From Marinobacterium sp. xm-d-530 (GTDB taxonomy: Bacteria > Pseudomonadota > Gammaproteobacteria > Pseudomonadales > Balneatricaceae): a stretch of 21,889 bases of DNA. The DNA lies in NCBI GenBank assembly GCA_949499045.1, contig CATEEE010000246.1, forward strand, positions 1 through 21,889. The letters are read 5' to 3'. The notes beneath the pieces are model-generated. The model ran no database searches, was not told where the DNA came from, and saw only the letters and a program-made list of their open reading frames with translations. Below, one piece after another: positions 1 to 7,304 of the stretch (position 1 is its first letter; the number at the start of each line of letters is the position of its first letter). Both the position numbers and the translations under genes were made by a program.

Positions 1-32
1 ATAAACCCAAAGATGAGACGGCTGAGTAGCGT

Positions 33-842
33 TTAATCCATACGGCTCAGAATGTCACAAACCTCATCTACCCCATCCAGGGTTCTCATCGTCAAACGGT
101 GTAGATAGTCAGAATTGATTTTATATAAATTCTGATTCCTAACCGCATCAATAAATGGCCACTGTTGCCAAACCTCTCGCCAAGTATCAGGTAGACCATC
201 TGACGCTAGGATCAGCTCTGGATTCATACTGATGACTGATTCAATACTGACTTGCGGTGCCATTTCAGGCTGATCTTTGTACAGATTGACGCCACCGCAA
301 TGATCAATCGCCTCTGAAACGACAGATAGAGCGTTCAGCGTAAGCATAGGATCGGACCAAAGCTGATAAAAAACTCTCTTTGGTTGTTTCACTTTGACGG
401 CACTGCTTGCCAAGCGGCTATGAAACTCAGCAACCAAACCATCTGCCTCAGCTTCTGCATTTAATAAATTACCCAGTTCAATTAACTGAGTAGGTATCTC
501 AGCTAATGTATCACCTTTAATCCGAACCACGTTCAGTCCTAAGGATTCTAGGTAAGTTAACTGCCGTTCGGGATTTCCGCCCTGCCAAGCGATAACATAA
601 TCGGGTTCCAGCTGCACAATCGCTTCGGCGTCGAGCGACTGGTAGTCTCCTATAACCGGAACCGTTAAAAGCTCTTCAGGGTAATCAGCGGAAGAGACCC
701 TGCCAACAACCCAATTTCCCTTACCCAGTGAGAAAATGTTTTCGGTAAGGTCAGGCGACAACACCACTAGCCGGAGGTCTGCAAAAGCGGTAGCGGGTAT
801 GAGTAGGATAAACAGTAAGCGCAGCAGCAAAACCAGCCTCAT
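33..842 (-). CDS. btuF: BtuF-like cobalamin ABC transporter substrate-binding protein
   Basis: Probable periplasmic binding protein that captures vitamin B12 or a related corrinoid and hands it to an inner-membrane BtuCD-type ABC importer. The first 21 residues form a signal peptide with a leucine-rich core and an A-F-A cleavage site before Asp. The mature part has the class III (helical-backbone) binding-protein pattern: an N-terminal block 'VVLSPDLTENIFSLG', then 'ADYPEELLTVPVIGDY', then 'EPDYVIAW', and a second lobe with 'ELILASDG'. The length, 269 residues, is close to E. coli BtuF (266). It is transcribed divergently from zapG. Transporter partners are not in the window and could lie beyond the left edge. 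The start ATG at 842 has only a weak ribosome site. The fold is clear, but the ligand is inferred from family resemblance; a haem or siderophore binder is the main alternative. Confidence 0.75.
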   Translation of the reverse strand: MRLVLLLRLLFILLIPATAFADLRLVVLSPDLTENIFSLGKGNWVVGRVSSADYPEELLTVPVIGDYQSLDAEAIVQLEPDYVIAWQGGNPERQLTYLESLGLNVVRIKGDTLAEIPTQLIELGNLLNAEAEADGLVAEFHSRLASSAVKVKQPKRVFYQLWSDPMLTLNALSVVSEAIDHCGGVNLYKDQPEMAPQVSIESVISMNPELILASDGLPDTWREVWQQWPFIDAVRNQNLYKINSDYLHRLTMRTLDGVDEVCDILSRMD

Positions 843-943
843 TAATACTTATTACTGAGCAATAATTGAATCAAGCATCAAGTTTAGCATGGGCTTTAGC
901 GCCACTTTCATTTATTCTTAATAGATAGAGTTTTGGTGATACT

Positions 944-949
944 AAGGAG
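944..949 (+). promoter_or_regulatory. Ribosome binding site of zapG
   Basis: AAGGAG lies five bases before the GTG codon at 955. It fixes that GTG as the zapG start, because no ATG nearby is in frame with a comparable site. Confidence 0.75.
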
Positions 950-954
950 TTAAC

Positions 955-1455
955 GTGGATCAGAATACAGTTTGGGTTATTGCAATCGCTGCGCTTATTA
1001 TCGGCACTTTAATGGGTTTCTTGTTTGGCCGCAGTGGCAGTAACGGTTCACGCGAAGTACAACTTGCAAACGATCTTGAGAAGGCGCAGCTTGATCTAGA
1101 GCGTTATCGTGATGAGGTTAACCAACACTTTAGCAAAACGGCTGAACTTGTGAATGGTTTAACCAACCAATACCAAAAAGTACATCAACATTTAGCTGAA
1201 AGTGCCGAAACACTGGTACGCGATGAGAAGCTCGTTGCCAGCCTCAAGAGCAGTGCCGGCAGCCAGCTGGAAGACACATCAACATCCTCTAGTGCTCAAG
1301 CAGAGCCACCTACTCTATCAATGCCATTAGACTATGCACCCAAAAAAGAGGATGAACCTGGTACGCTATCCGATAGCTTTGGGCTTCACTCTGAAATTAT
1401 TGAGAACCCAGCAGACCCTGCCAAGGTATACAACCGAGACGAAAAGAGCGCCTAA
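955..1455 (+). CDS. zapG: Cell division/envelope protein ZapG (YhcB, DUF1043)
   Basis: Inner-membrane protein of the YhcB/ZapG family, which in E. coli links the division machinery with cell-wall and envelope synthesis. It has an N-terminal transmembrane helix (about residues 7-25, with the small-residue stretch 'GTLMGFLFGR'). A charged coiled-coil segment follows (about 34-85, 'LANDLEKAQLDLERYRDEV'), then a low-complexity Ser/Thr/Pro/acidic tail. At 166 residues it is longer than E. coli YhcB (132), and the extra length is mostly in the disordered tail. Translation starts at GTG. In E. coli yhcB sits next to degQ and degS; here degS is also close, separated by one gene on the other strand. 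Assignment to the family is firm, and function is by family. Confidence 0.85.
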   Translation: MDQNTVWVIAIAALIIGTLMGFLFGRSGSNGSREVQLANDLEKAQLDLERYRDEVNQHFSKTAELVNGLTNQYQKVHQHLAESAETLVRDEKLVASLKSSAGSQLEDTSTSSSAQAEPPTLSMPLDYAPKKEDEPGTLSDSFGLHSEIIENPADPAKVYNRDEKSA

Positions 1456-1467
1456 GCGCTCTTTTTT
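1443..1467. terminator. Bidirectional intrinsic terminator between zapG and the Nif3-family gene
   Basis: A perfect nine-base-pair stem (AAAGAGCGC at 1443-1451 with GCGCTCTTT at 1456-1464) has a CTAA loop. The T run (1462-1467) begins in the 3' arm and extends past the stem, and an A run precedes it for the opposite strand. The zapG stop codon lies inside the loop. The two flanking genes converge here, so one element can serve both, though the minus-strand T tract is shorter. Confidence 0.88.
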
Positions 1468-1490
1468 ATTGCCTTAATAGCCTTTTAAAT

Positions 1491-2252
1491 CTAGGCGGGA
1501 TTATCGATATCGATAAATTGATGTTCGATACCGAATGTTTTCGAAAGATGCTCTCCTAACGCCTTTGCACCGTATCGTTCGGTAGCGTGATGACCAGCGG
1601 AGAGATAGTGTATACCTGCTTCTCTAGCATAATGAACCACTGGTTCTGAAATTTCACCACTGATAAATATATCGGCACCTAACTGATCAGCACGCTCGAT
1701 CATTCGCTCTGCTGAGCCTGTACACCAAGCAACTCGTTTCACAGTCCGGCTATCACCTTCGACTAAAACTGCCTTACGGTTCAACTTATCAGAGACTAAA
1801 TCAGAGAAAGCTGTTGCACTCATTGGTTGTGATATTGAACCCACATTTCCAACACTGAGTGGATTACCCTGATCCATGCCATCCTCAATATGAATACCAA
1901 TGATTTTGGCTAATTGAGCATTATTCCCTACTTCAGGGTGTGCATCGAGAGGCAGATGATAGGCAAGAAGACTGATATCGTGTTTCATCAGGGTGCGAAT
2001 ACGATTACCTTTTATGCCGACTAACGGCTCCGCCTCCCCTTTCCAAAAGTAGCCATGATGAACCAAAAGAAGATCCGCACCGCTCTCGACGGCTGCATCA
2101 ATCAGCGCTTGGCTCGCCGTAACGCCACTGACAATTTTCGAGACAGTACCCTTACCCTCTACTTGTAACCCATTGGGGCAGTAGTCTTTAAACCGATCAA
2201 CAGACAAGTAATCATTACAGTAACTGACAATATCTTTCAACGCGACAGACAC
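1491..2252 (-). CDS. Nif3-like dinuclear metal centre hexameric protein (YbgI/DUF34 family)
   Basis: Member of the conserved Nif3/YbgI/DUF34 family of toroidal hexamers with a dinuclear metal site; the physiological role is not settled. Likely metal ligands are visible: the His pair at 65-66 in 'LLLVHHGYFW', Asp103 in 'YHLPLDAH', and His221/His222 with Glu225 in 'SAGHHATERYG'. The N-terminal block 'FKDYCPNGLQVEG' is also typical. At 253 residues it matches the short bacterial form (E. coli YbgI 247), without the PII-like insert found in longer homologues. It starts with GTG at 2252, preceded by AAGAGG six bases away. It is convergent with zapG and divergent from degS. Family confidence is high; enzymatic function is unassigned. 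Confidence 0.88.
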   Translation of the reverse strand: MSVALKDIVSYCNDYLSVDRFKDYCPNGLQVEGKGTVSKIVSGVTASQALIDAAVESGADLLLVHHGYFWKGEAEPLVGIKGNRIRTLMKHDISLLAYHLPLDAHPEVGNNAQLAKIIGIHIEDGMDQGNPLSVGNVGSISQPMSATAFSDLVSDKLNRKAVLVEGDSRTVKRVAWCTGSAERMIERADQLGADIFISGEISEPVVHYAREAGIHYLSAGHHATERYGAKALGEHLSKTFGIEHQFIDIDNPA

Positions 2253-2306
2253 GAGATACCTCTTAGAAAAATTGTGTTCGAGTTACATCTTACCCCGCTA
2301 TCGCCT

Positions 2307-2312
2307 TATAAT
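2307..2312 (+). promoter_or_regulatory. Candidate -10 element for degS
   Basis: A perfect TATAAT lies 35 bases before the degS start, in the divergent gap between the Nif3-family gene and degS. The best -35 match (GTTACA at 2282-2287, 4 of 6) leaves a 19-base spacer, longer than ideal. Whether this gene also answers to a stress sigma factor cannot be read from the sequence. Confidence 0.4.
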
Positions 2313-2347
2313 CAGCAATCAACACAGCACGTTAAGAGCAATTTGAT

Positions 2348-3436
2348 ATGGGTAAGTATTTGAACACCTTAGTTTGGCCTACACTGGCCGGCATTTTAGC
2401 GGCGGTCTTGATTGTTCAATTCTTCCCGCAACTCAGTGGCTCTAGCAATACCGAAATTAAGCTGATCAACACACCAGCCGATGAAGCGGGGCCGCAACTG
2501 ATCACTAGCTATTCTGAAGCAGTAAAAAAGGCTGCCCCATCAGTTGTCAGCATTTATGGCCGCTCTTTAGAATCACAAGAGAACAACCAGATTTCACTTC
2601 CTCAAAGCTTAGGTTCTGGCGTTATTATCAGCAGCGACGGATTTGTTATGACCAATAACCACGTTGTAGCAGCAGCCGAACAGATCATTGTGTCTTTGAT
2701 AGATGGGCGTGAGGCAGTGGCTTCCATTGTCGGAACCGATCCAGAATCCGATTTAGCTCTTTTAAAAGTCAACTTGGAGAACCTGCCAGGCATCACACTG
2801 CGTCCGACCAGCAGTGTATCAATCGGTGATGTAGTATTGGCCATAGGCAACCCTTTCGGCGTCGGGCAGACCGTGACTCAAGGCATCATCTCTGGCATGG
2901 ATAGACACAGTTTAGGACTAAACACCTATGAAGACTTTATTCAGACTGATGCTGCTATTAATCCAGGTAACTCAGGTGGAGCACTGATCACTGCAACGGG
3001 GGATCTTGTTGGCATCAATACTGCCATTTTTTCTAAGTCCGGTGGTTCACAGGGCATTGGCTTTGCCATTCCGACTGAACAAGTCATTGATGTGCTCTCT
3101 AACCTTGTCCGCTACGGCCGAGTAATTCGCGGCTGGGTTGGTGTGGAAGCACGACCGATGCTACCTAATGAAGCAGAAGCCGCAGGACTTGGACGTGATA
3201 TCAAAGGCTTATTATTAACTGGCATATACCGAAACAGCCCTGCGGAGCTCGCCGGCCTTCAACCTGGCGACGTCTTATTGGCGATTAACGGAGAACCTGT
3301 TAAAGGGTCTGGTGTCGCATCAATGAATCAAATAGCCCGTGTCAAACCAGGCGATGTAACCGCAATGAAAATATTCAGAGATGACAAAGAGTTAGTGCTT
3401 GAGGTAACAACCAGTGAGAGACCTCCAAGCCGATAA
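2348..3436 (+). CDS. degS: Periplasmic serine endoprotease DegS (AlgW)
   Basis: Membrane-anchored HtrA-family protease. In the known pathway its PDZ domain binds the exposed C-termini of misfolded outer-membrane proteins, and it then makes the first cut in the anti-sigma factor RseA/MucA, activating sigma-E/AlgU. Residues about 8-26 form one N-terminal membrane anchor. The trypsin-like domain shows the triad His105 ('NNHVV'), Asp135 ('ESDLALLK') and Ser209 ('NPGNSGGAL'). A single PDZ domain occupies about 262-356. The 362-residue length, single PDZ and uncleaved anchor favour DegS/AlgW over DegP/DegQ, which have two PDZ domains and a signal peptide. The ribosome site is modest (AAGAG nine bases before ATG). 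It is convergent with hisD. Confidence 0.92.
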   Translation: MGKYLNTLVWPTLAGILAAVLIVQFFPQLSGSSNTEIKLINTPADEAGPQLITSYSEAVKKAAPSVVSIYGRSLESQENNQISLPQSLGSGVIISSDGFVMTNNHVVAAAEQIIVSLIDGREAVASIVGTDPESDLALLKVNLENLPGITLRPTSSVSIGDVVLAIGNPFGVGQTVTQGIISGMDRHSLGLNTYEDFIQTDAAINPGNSGGALITATGDLVGINTAIFSKSGGSQGIGFAIPTEQVIDVLSNLVRYGRVIRGWVGVEARPMLPNEAEAAGLGRDIKGLLLTGIYRNSPAELAGLQPGDVLLAINGEPVKGSGVASMNQIARVKPGDVTAMKIFRDDKELVLEVTTSERPPSR

Positions 3437-3453
3437 CTTTCAGCTTGGAGTCT
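3419..3453. terminator. Hairpin between convergent degS and hisD
   Basis: CTCCAAGC (3423-3430) pairs perfectly with GCTTGGAG (3443-3450), and AGA/TCT can extend the stem past a bulged C. The 12-base loop includes the degS stop. There is no strong T tract on either side, so this may be a weak bidirectional terminator or a 3'-end protecting stem. Confidence 0.45.
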
Positions 3454-3457
3454 TAAA

Positions 3458-4768
3458 TTAAACGTCGTCCTTGATTCGATACTCTGCTGAACGAGCGTGA
3501 GCTGTTAGCCCCTCTCCACGCGCCAAAACAGAAGCTACTTTACCCATTTCTGATGCACCATCAGCAGAGAACATGATCAGTGAAGAGCGCTTCTGGAAGT
3601 CGTATACACCCAGAGGTGAACTGAATCGTGCTGTACCTGAAGTCGGTAGAACGTGATTTGGGCCCGCACAGTAATCCCCTAGGGCTTCTGCTGTGTAACG
3701 GCCCATAAAGATAGCGCCAGCGTGCTTAATCTTGTCAGTCAAAGTGACCGGGTCTTCAACAGAGAGTTCAAGATGCTCTGGTGCAATTCGATTAGAGAGT
3801 GCGGCCGCCTCATCCAAATCAGCCACTTCAATCAGTAGGGCACGATCCGCAAGGGATGCCGAAATAATCTGCTCACGCTCAAGGGTAGGCAGTAATTTAG
3901 CAATACTCTGCTCAACACGATCAATATAAGCCGAATCAGTTGCGATCAAAATGGGCTGAGCATCCTCATCGTGCTCTGCTTGCGAGAAGAGATCCATCGC
4001 TACCCAATCTGGGTCTGTTTTACCATCGCAGATCACTAGAATTTCAGAGGGGCCAGCAATCATATCGATACCAACCGCACCAAAAACTGCTCGTTTAGCG
4101 GTGGCTACATAGATGTTACCCGGACCGACAATTTTATCGACTCTTGGCACTGTCTGTGTACCATAAGCCAGAGCTGCAACAGCTTGTGCACCTCCAATAG
4201 TAAATACACGGTCAACACCTGCAATCGCAGCCGCCGCTAACACCATCTCATTGATGACACCGTCAGGTGTCGGAACAACCATAATAATCTCTTCAACACC
4301 GGCCACTTTCGCAGGCATTGCGTTCATCAAAACTGAAGAGGGGTATGCCGCTTTACCACCTGGAACATAGATACCTACACGATCCATGGGGGTTACTTTT
4401 TGGCCCAACAATGTGCCATCTGCCTCTTCGTATTGCCAAGAGTGAGACAGCTGTCGCTCGTGATATGAACGCACACGATCTGCCGCTACCTCAAGTGCAT
4501 TTCGCTGCTCTGGCGAGATCGCGTCCAGTGCCTGCTGCAAACGGGCTTGTGACATCTCTAATTGAGCCATCTCAGACACAGTGGTACGGTCAAAACGATT
4601 CGTTAACTCTACAACCGCCTCATCACCCCTTGCTCGAACCTGCATGATGATCTCATCAACACGCTCGTTAACGGCTTTGTCTGACACACTCTCCCAAGCC
4701 AACATCGCATCAAGTTGTTGATCAAAATCGGTTTGTGAACTTTTAAGACGTTTAACTTGATGAGTCAT
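3458..4768 (-). CDS. hisD: Histidinol dehydrogenase HisD
   Basis: Catalyses the last two steps of histidine synthesis, oxidising L-histidinol to L-histidine with two NAD+, using a zinc ion. I chose ATG at 4768: it follows the hisG stop with one base between, has GGAAAG just upstream, and gives 436 residues (E. coli 434). A longer frame to 4813 would run into hisG. With this start, the signature 'IVGPGNIYVATAKR' is at 213-226. Zinc ligands Gln263 and His266 lie in 'FSQAEHDEDA', and the catalytic pair Glu331-His332 is in 'APEHLEL'. Asp365 ('GDYCAGPNH') and His424 ('LTAHARS') are also present. The gene is complete and probably cotranscribed with hisG. Confidence 0.96.
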   Translation of the reverse strand: MTHQVKRLKSSQTDFDQQLDAMLAWESVSDKAVNERVDEIIMQVRARGDEAVVELTNRFDRTTVSEMAQLEMSQARLQQALDAISPEQRNALEVAADRVRSYHERQLSHSWQYEEADGTLLGQKVTPMDRVGIYVPGGKAAYPSSVLMNAMPAKVAGVEEIIMVVPTPDGVINEMVLAAAAIAGVDRVFTIGGAQAVAALAYGTQTVPRVDKIVGPGNIYVATAKRAVFGAVGIDMIAGPSEILVICDGKTDPDWVAMDLFSQAEHDEDAQPILIATDSAYIDRVEQSIAKLLPTLEREQIISASLADRALLIEVADLDEAAALSNRIAPEHLELSVEDPVTLTDKIKHAGAIFMGRYTAEALGDYCAGPNHVLPTSGTARFSSPLGVYDFQKRSSLIMFSADGASEMGKVASVLARGEGLTAHARSAEYRIKDDV

Positions 4769-4769
4769 A

Positions 4770-5414
4770 TTACTTTCCACGTTTATCAATAACCGCTTGT
4801 GACAGTTGATCAAGAATTGGCTGAATCAAATCGTATTTCATCTTCATAGAGGGCTGTCCTACTACGAGACGAGAGCTGATATCAGCAATGTGATCCATCG
4901 CTTCTAGGCCATTAGCGCGTAATGTATTACCGGTGTCGACAATATCTACGATTCGATCAGCCAAACCCATGATCGGCGCCAACTCCATCGCCCCGTATAA
5001 CTTAATAATGTCTACCTGGCGACCTTGGCGTGCAAAGTATTCACGAGTGACGTTGACGAATTTGGTTGCGACACGCATGCGACCTTCAACCGCTTCAGCA
5101 TCTTTCATACCTGCTACGCGAAGTTGGCAGGTAGAGATCTCAAGGTCTAAAGGTTCGTAGAGACCGGCACCACCGTGCTCCATCAAAACATCTTTACCGG
5201 CAACACCCATATCAGCACCACCGTACTCAACATAGGTGGGAACATCCGTCGCACGAATCACCACTAATTTAATGTTCTCGTGATTCGTATCAAAGATCAG
5301 TTTTCGGCTTTTAAAAATATCTTCAGTCGGCTCGATACCCGCCGCCGCAAAGAGCGGTAGAGTCTCTTCAAGAATACGACCTTTTGACAGCGCGATGGTT
5401 AGTTGCTCTTTCAT
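4770..5414 (-). CDS. hisG: ATP phosphoribosyltransferase, short form (HisG-S)
   Basis: First enzyme of histidine synthesis, joining ATP and PRPP to give phosphoribosyl-ATP. At 214 residues it is the short form, lacking the C-terminal regulatory ACT-like domain of the roughly 300-residue E. coli enzyme. Short HisG normally works as a hetero-octamer with HisZ, a HisRS-like regulatory subunit, and HisZ is not in this window. Motifs seen: N-terminal 'LTIALSKGRI', 'YGGADMGVAGKDVL' at about 64-78, and the PRPP-binding stretch 'DIVDTGNTLR' at about 157-166. It lies 14 bases after murA and one base before hisD, so cotranscription is likely. Confidence 0.95.
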   Translation of the reverse strand: MKEQLTIALSKGRILEETLPLFAAAGIEPTEDIFKSRKLIFDTNHENIKLVVIRATDVPTYVEYGGADMGVAGKDVLMEHGGAGLYEPLDLEISTCQLRVAGMKDAEAVEGRMRVATKFVNVTREYFARQGRQVDIIKLYGAMELAPIMGLADRIVDIVDTGNTLRANGLEAMDHIADISSRLVVGQPSMKMKYDLIQPILDQLSQAVIDKRGK

Positions 5415-5428
5415 CTCTAATCCAATTA

Positions 5429-6691
5429 TTAAGCGGGTACACGGCGAATTTTAGCGCCCAGCGACTGCATCTTCTCTTCGATACACTCATAGCCACGGTC
5501 AATGTGGTAGATGCGCTCTACTGGCGTCTCACCTTCAGCAACCAAACCAGTCAATACTAGGCTTGCTGATGCTCGAAGATCCGTCGCCATAACAGGTGCC
5601 GCTTTGAGCTTTTCGACACCCTCTATCGTTGCCGTATTACCATCAATGACGACTTTCATCCCAAGACGGATCATCTCTTGAATGTGCATAAAGCGATTTT
5701 CAAAGACGGTCTCTTTGATACGACCCACACCTTCAGCAACGCTATTAAGTGCTGCAAACTGAGCTTGCATATCGGTCGGAAACGCTGGATAGGGTGCGGT
5801 TGTAACACTCACCGCTTTGGGGCGACGGCCCTCCATATCCAATTCGATCCAATCATCACCCTGTGTAATCTTTGCGCCAGCCTCTTCAAGCTTTTTCAAC
5901 ACGGCTTCAAGAATATCCCCGCGAGTATTACGGGTACGCACTCGACCTGATGTGATCGCGCCAGCAACAAGGTAAGTACCAGTCTCAATTCGATCCGGCA
6001 TAACGGAGTGGGTACACCCTTTGAGAGTCTCAACACCTTGAACACGAATAGTATCGGTTCCTGCACCAGAAATTTTAGCACCCATAGCGATCAAGCAGTT
6101 GGCGAGATCGACTACTTCTGGTTCACGTGCTGCATTTTCAATGATGGTTTCCCCGTCAGCTAGCACCGCAGCGGACAGAATGTTCTCCGTACCCGTTACT
6201 GTGACGGTATCAAAAAAGACCGTAGCCCCTTTTAAACGACCATCAACACGAGCGTCAATGTAACCATCCATAACTTCAATCTGAGCACCCATGGCTTCCA
6301 AACCACGTAGGTGTAGGTCAACTGGACGACTACCAATGGCACAGCCACCAGGAAGAGATACTTGCGCTCTACCATGTCGCGCCAACAGAGGACCCAGAAC
6401 AAGAATTGAAGCGCGCATGGTTTTCACCAGCTCATAAGGTGCTGTGAACTCAGTGATCGTAGTGGGATCAAGTTCCACACTCATCTTGTCACCAATCGTC
6501 AGCTCAACTCCCATACGACGAAGCAGTTCAAGCATGGTCGTGATGTCATGCAGGTGAGGTAGGTTACATATAGTTACCGGCTCGCTAGCAACTAGAGTTG
6601 CAGCAAGAATCGGCAGCGCGGAGTTCTTTGCACCCGAAATCCACACTTCGCCGTCTAAACGAGGGCCACCTTCAATAATTAATTTATCCAT
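5429..6691 (-). CDS. murA: UDP-N-acetylglucosamine 1-carboxyvinyltransferase MurA
   Basis: Cytoplasmic enzyme for the first committed step of peptidoglycan synthesis, transferring enolpyruvate from PEP to UDP-GlcNAc; it is the fosfomycin target. It is 420 residues long (E. coli 419). Lys22-Asn23 are in 'ISGAKNSALP'. The catalytic loop 'LPGGCAIGSRP' carries Cys117, equivalent to E. coli Cys115, so a Cys-type, fosfomycin-sensitive active site is expected. The general base region 'FPTDMQAQFAALN' has Asp307. The preceding residue pair is 'PA' where many homologues have 'PG', a minor difference. It follows ibaG by 21 bases with AGG about eight bases before ATG. Confidence 0.97.
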   Translation of the reverse strand: MDKLIIEGGPRLDGEVWISGAKNSALPILAATLVASEPVTICNLPHLHDITTMLELLRRMGVELTIGDKMSVELDPTTITEFTAPYELVKTMRASILVLGPLLARHGRAQVSLPGGCAIGSRPVDLHLRGLEAMGAQIEVMDGYIDARVDGRLKGATVFFDTVTVTGTENILSAAVLADGETIIENAAREPEVVDLANCLIAMGAKISGAGTDTIRVQGVETLKGCTHSVMPDRIETGTYLVAGAITSGRVRTRNTRGDILEAVLKKLEEAGAKITQGDDWIELDMEGRRPKAVSVTTAPYPAFPTDMQAQFAALNSVAEGVGRIKETVFENRFMHIQEMIRLGMKVVIDGNTATIEGVEKLKAAPVMATDLRASASLVLTGLVAEGETPVERIYHIDRGYECIEEKMQSLGAKIRRVPA

Positions 6692-6712
6692 CTGATTACC
6701 TAAGCAGAGAAA

Positions 6713-6952
6713 TTACTGCTGTGACTCCCACTGTTCTGGAGTAAACGTTTTAATGGAAACAGCATGGATAGCACCTGATGCAATTTGATCAGTCAAACAA
6801 GCATATACAGCTTGCTGTTTCTTAACCGGACTCATTCCAGTGAACATTTCACCAACAACCGTTACCTGAAAATCACAGCCTTCACCCGCCGTATGGACAG
6901 TACAACCCTCAAGCTGACTCTCAACCAGTTGCTTCACTTCATCAGCGTGCAT
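6713..6952 (-). CDS. ibaG: BolA-family protein IbaG (YrbA)
   Basis: Small BolA-like protein of 79 residues, a family that binds monothiol glutaredoxins and [2Fe-2S] clusters. IbaG in E. coli is linked to acid stress and in Vibrio to envelope homeostasis. The class II KH-like fold pattern is visible: 'VKQLVESQLEGCTV', the central 'CDFQVTVVGEMFTGMSPVKKQQAVYA' region in which VKKQQ matches the usual V-KRQQ helix, then 'HAVSIKTFTPEQW'. Cys17 and Cys26 are present; the glutaredoxin-dependent ligand His is not obvious. GGAG six bases before ATG sets the start. It precedes murA, as in E. coli. Confidence 0.9.
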   Translation of the reverse strand: MHADEVKQLVESQLEGCTVHTAGEGCDFQVTVVGEMFTGMSPVKKQQAVYACLTDQIASGAIHAVSIKTFTPEQWESQQ

Positions 6953-6996
6953 AGTAATCTCCAGATAATCCTTAATTTTGGCCGCATATTGTAACG

Positions 6997-7029
6997 AAAA
7001 AGGGCCCTGATATCATCTACCACGGCCCT
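6997..7029 (-). terminator. Intrinsic terminator after mlaB
   Basis: Read on the minus strand, AGGGCC (7029-7024) pairs perfectly with GGCCCT (7006-7001) across a 17-base loop. A run of five T (7001-6997) follows at once. It sits 30 bases past the mlaB stop and 45 bases before the ibaG start, so it should at least partly separate the mla operon from ibaG-murA-hisGD. The stem is short and the loop long, so readthrough is likely. Confidence 0.65.
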
Positions 7030-7058
7030 ATAAATGCATTTGAAACGAACTCTAAAGA

Positions 7059-7304
7059 TTAAGGTATATCGACGCCAACTAAGTCCGCTATTGTTTCCAT
7101 CTGTGTTGGCAGATTTACCCATTTAATCGTGGAGTTCAATCGATTAATCTCGACCCATAAAGCGACCGCACAACTATCAACACGCGCCACGTTGGTGAGA
7201 TCGATGGTGGTGGCTCCAGCAGCAATAGCTGAACTAACCTGTTTAACTACTTGGTTGTAGGTATTACGAGTCAGCTCGCTTTGAATGTTAAACACCTGGC
7301 TCAT
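7059..7304 (-). CDS. mlaB: MlaB, STAS-domain subunit of the MlaFEDB phospholipid transporter
   Basis: Cytoplasmic STAS-domain protein that binds the MlaF ATPase and supports assembly and activity of the MlaFEDB complex. 'IDLTNVARVDSCAVALWVEI' (about 38-58) is the conserved STAS strand, phosphorylation-loop-like Asp-Ser turn and helix; the Ser matches the position where MlaB homologues carry Thr or Ser needed for function. I chose ATG at 7304, overlapping the mlaC TGA by one base, with CAGGTG upstream; a TTG one codon earlier is possible but too close to that site. At 81 residues it is a compact version (E. coli 97). It is the last gene of the mla operon. Confidence 0.85.
   Translation of the reverse strand: MSQVFNIQSELTRNTYNQVVKQVSSAIAAGATTIDLTNVARVDSCAVALWVEINRLNSTIKWVNLPTQMETIADLVGVDIP

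Noticed and set aside
4318..4647. A 109-codon open frame on the plus strand
   Set aside because: It lies wholly inside hisD on the opposite strand, has no recognisable domain or ribosome site, and is a coding shadow.
4769..4813. A longer HisD frame beginning at 4813
   Set aside because: It would overlap hisG by 44 bases and add 15 residues absent from the family. The ATG at 4768 has GGAAAG upstream and gives the usual length.
6785..6994. A 69-codon plus-strand frame opposite ibaG
   Set aside because: It is antisense to a well-supported gene, with no family resemblance.
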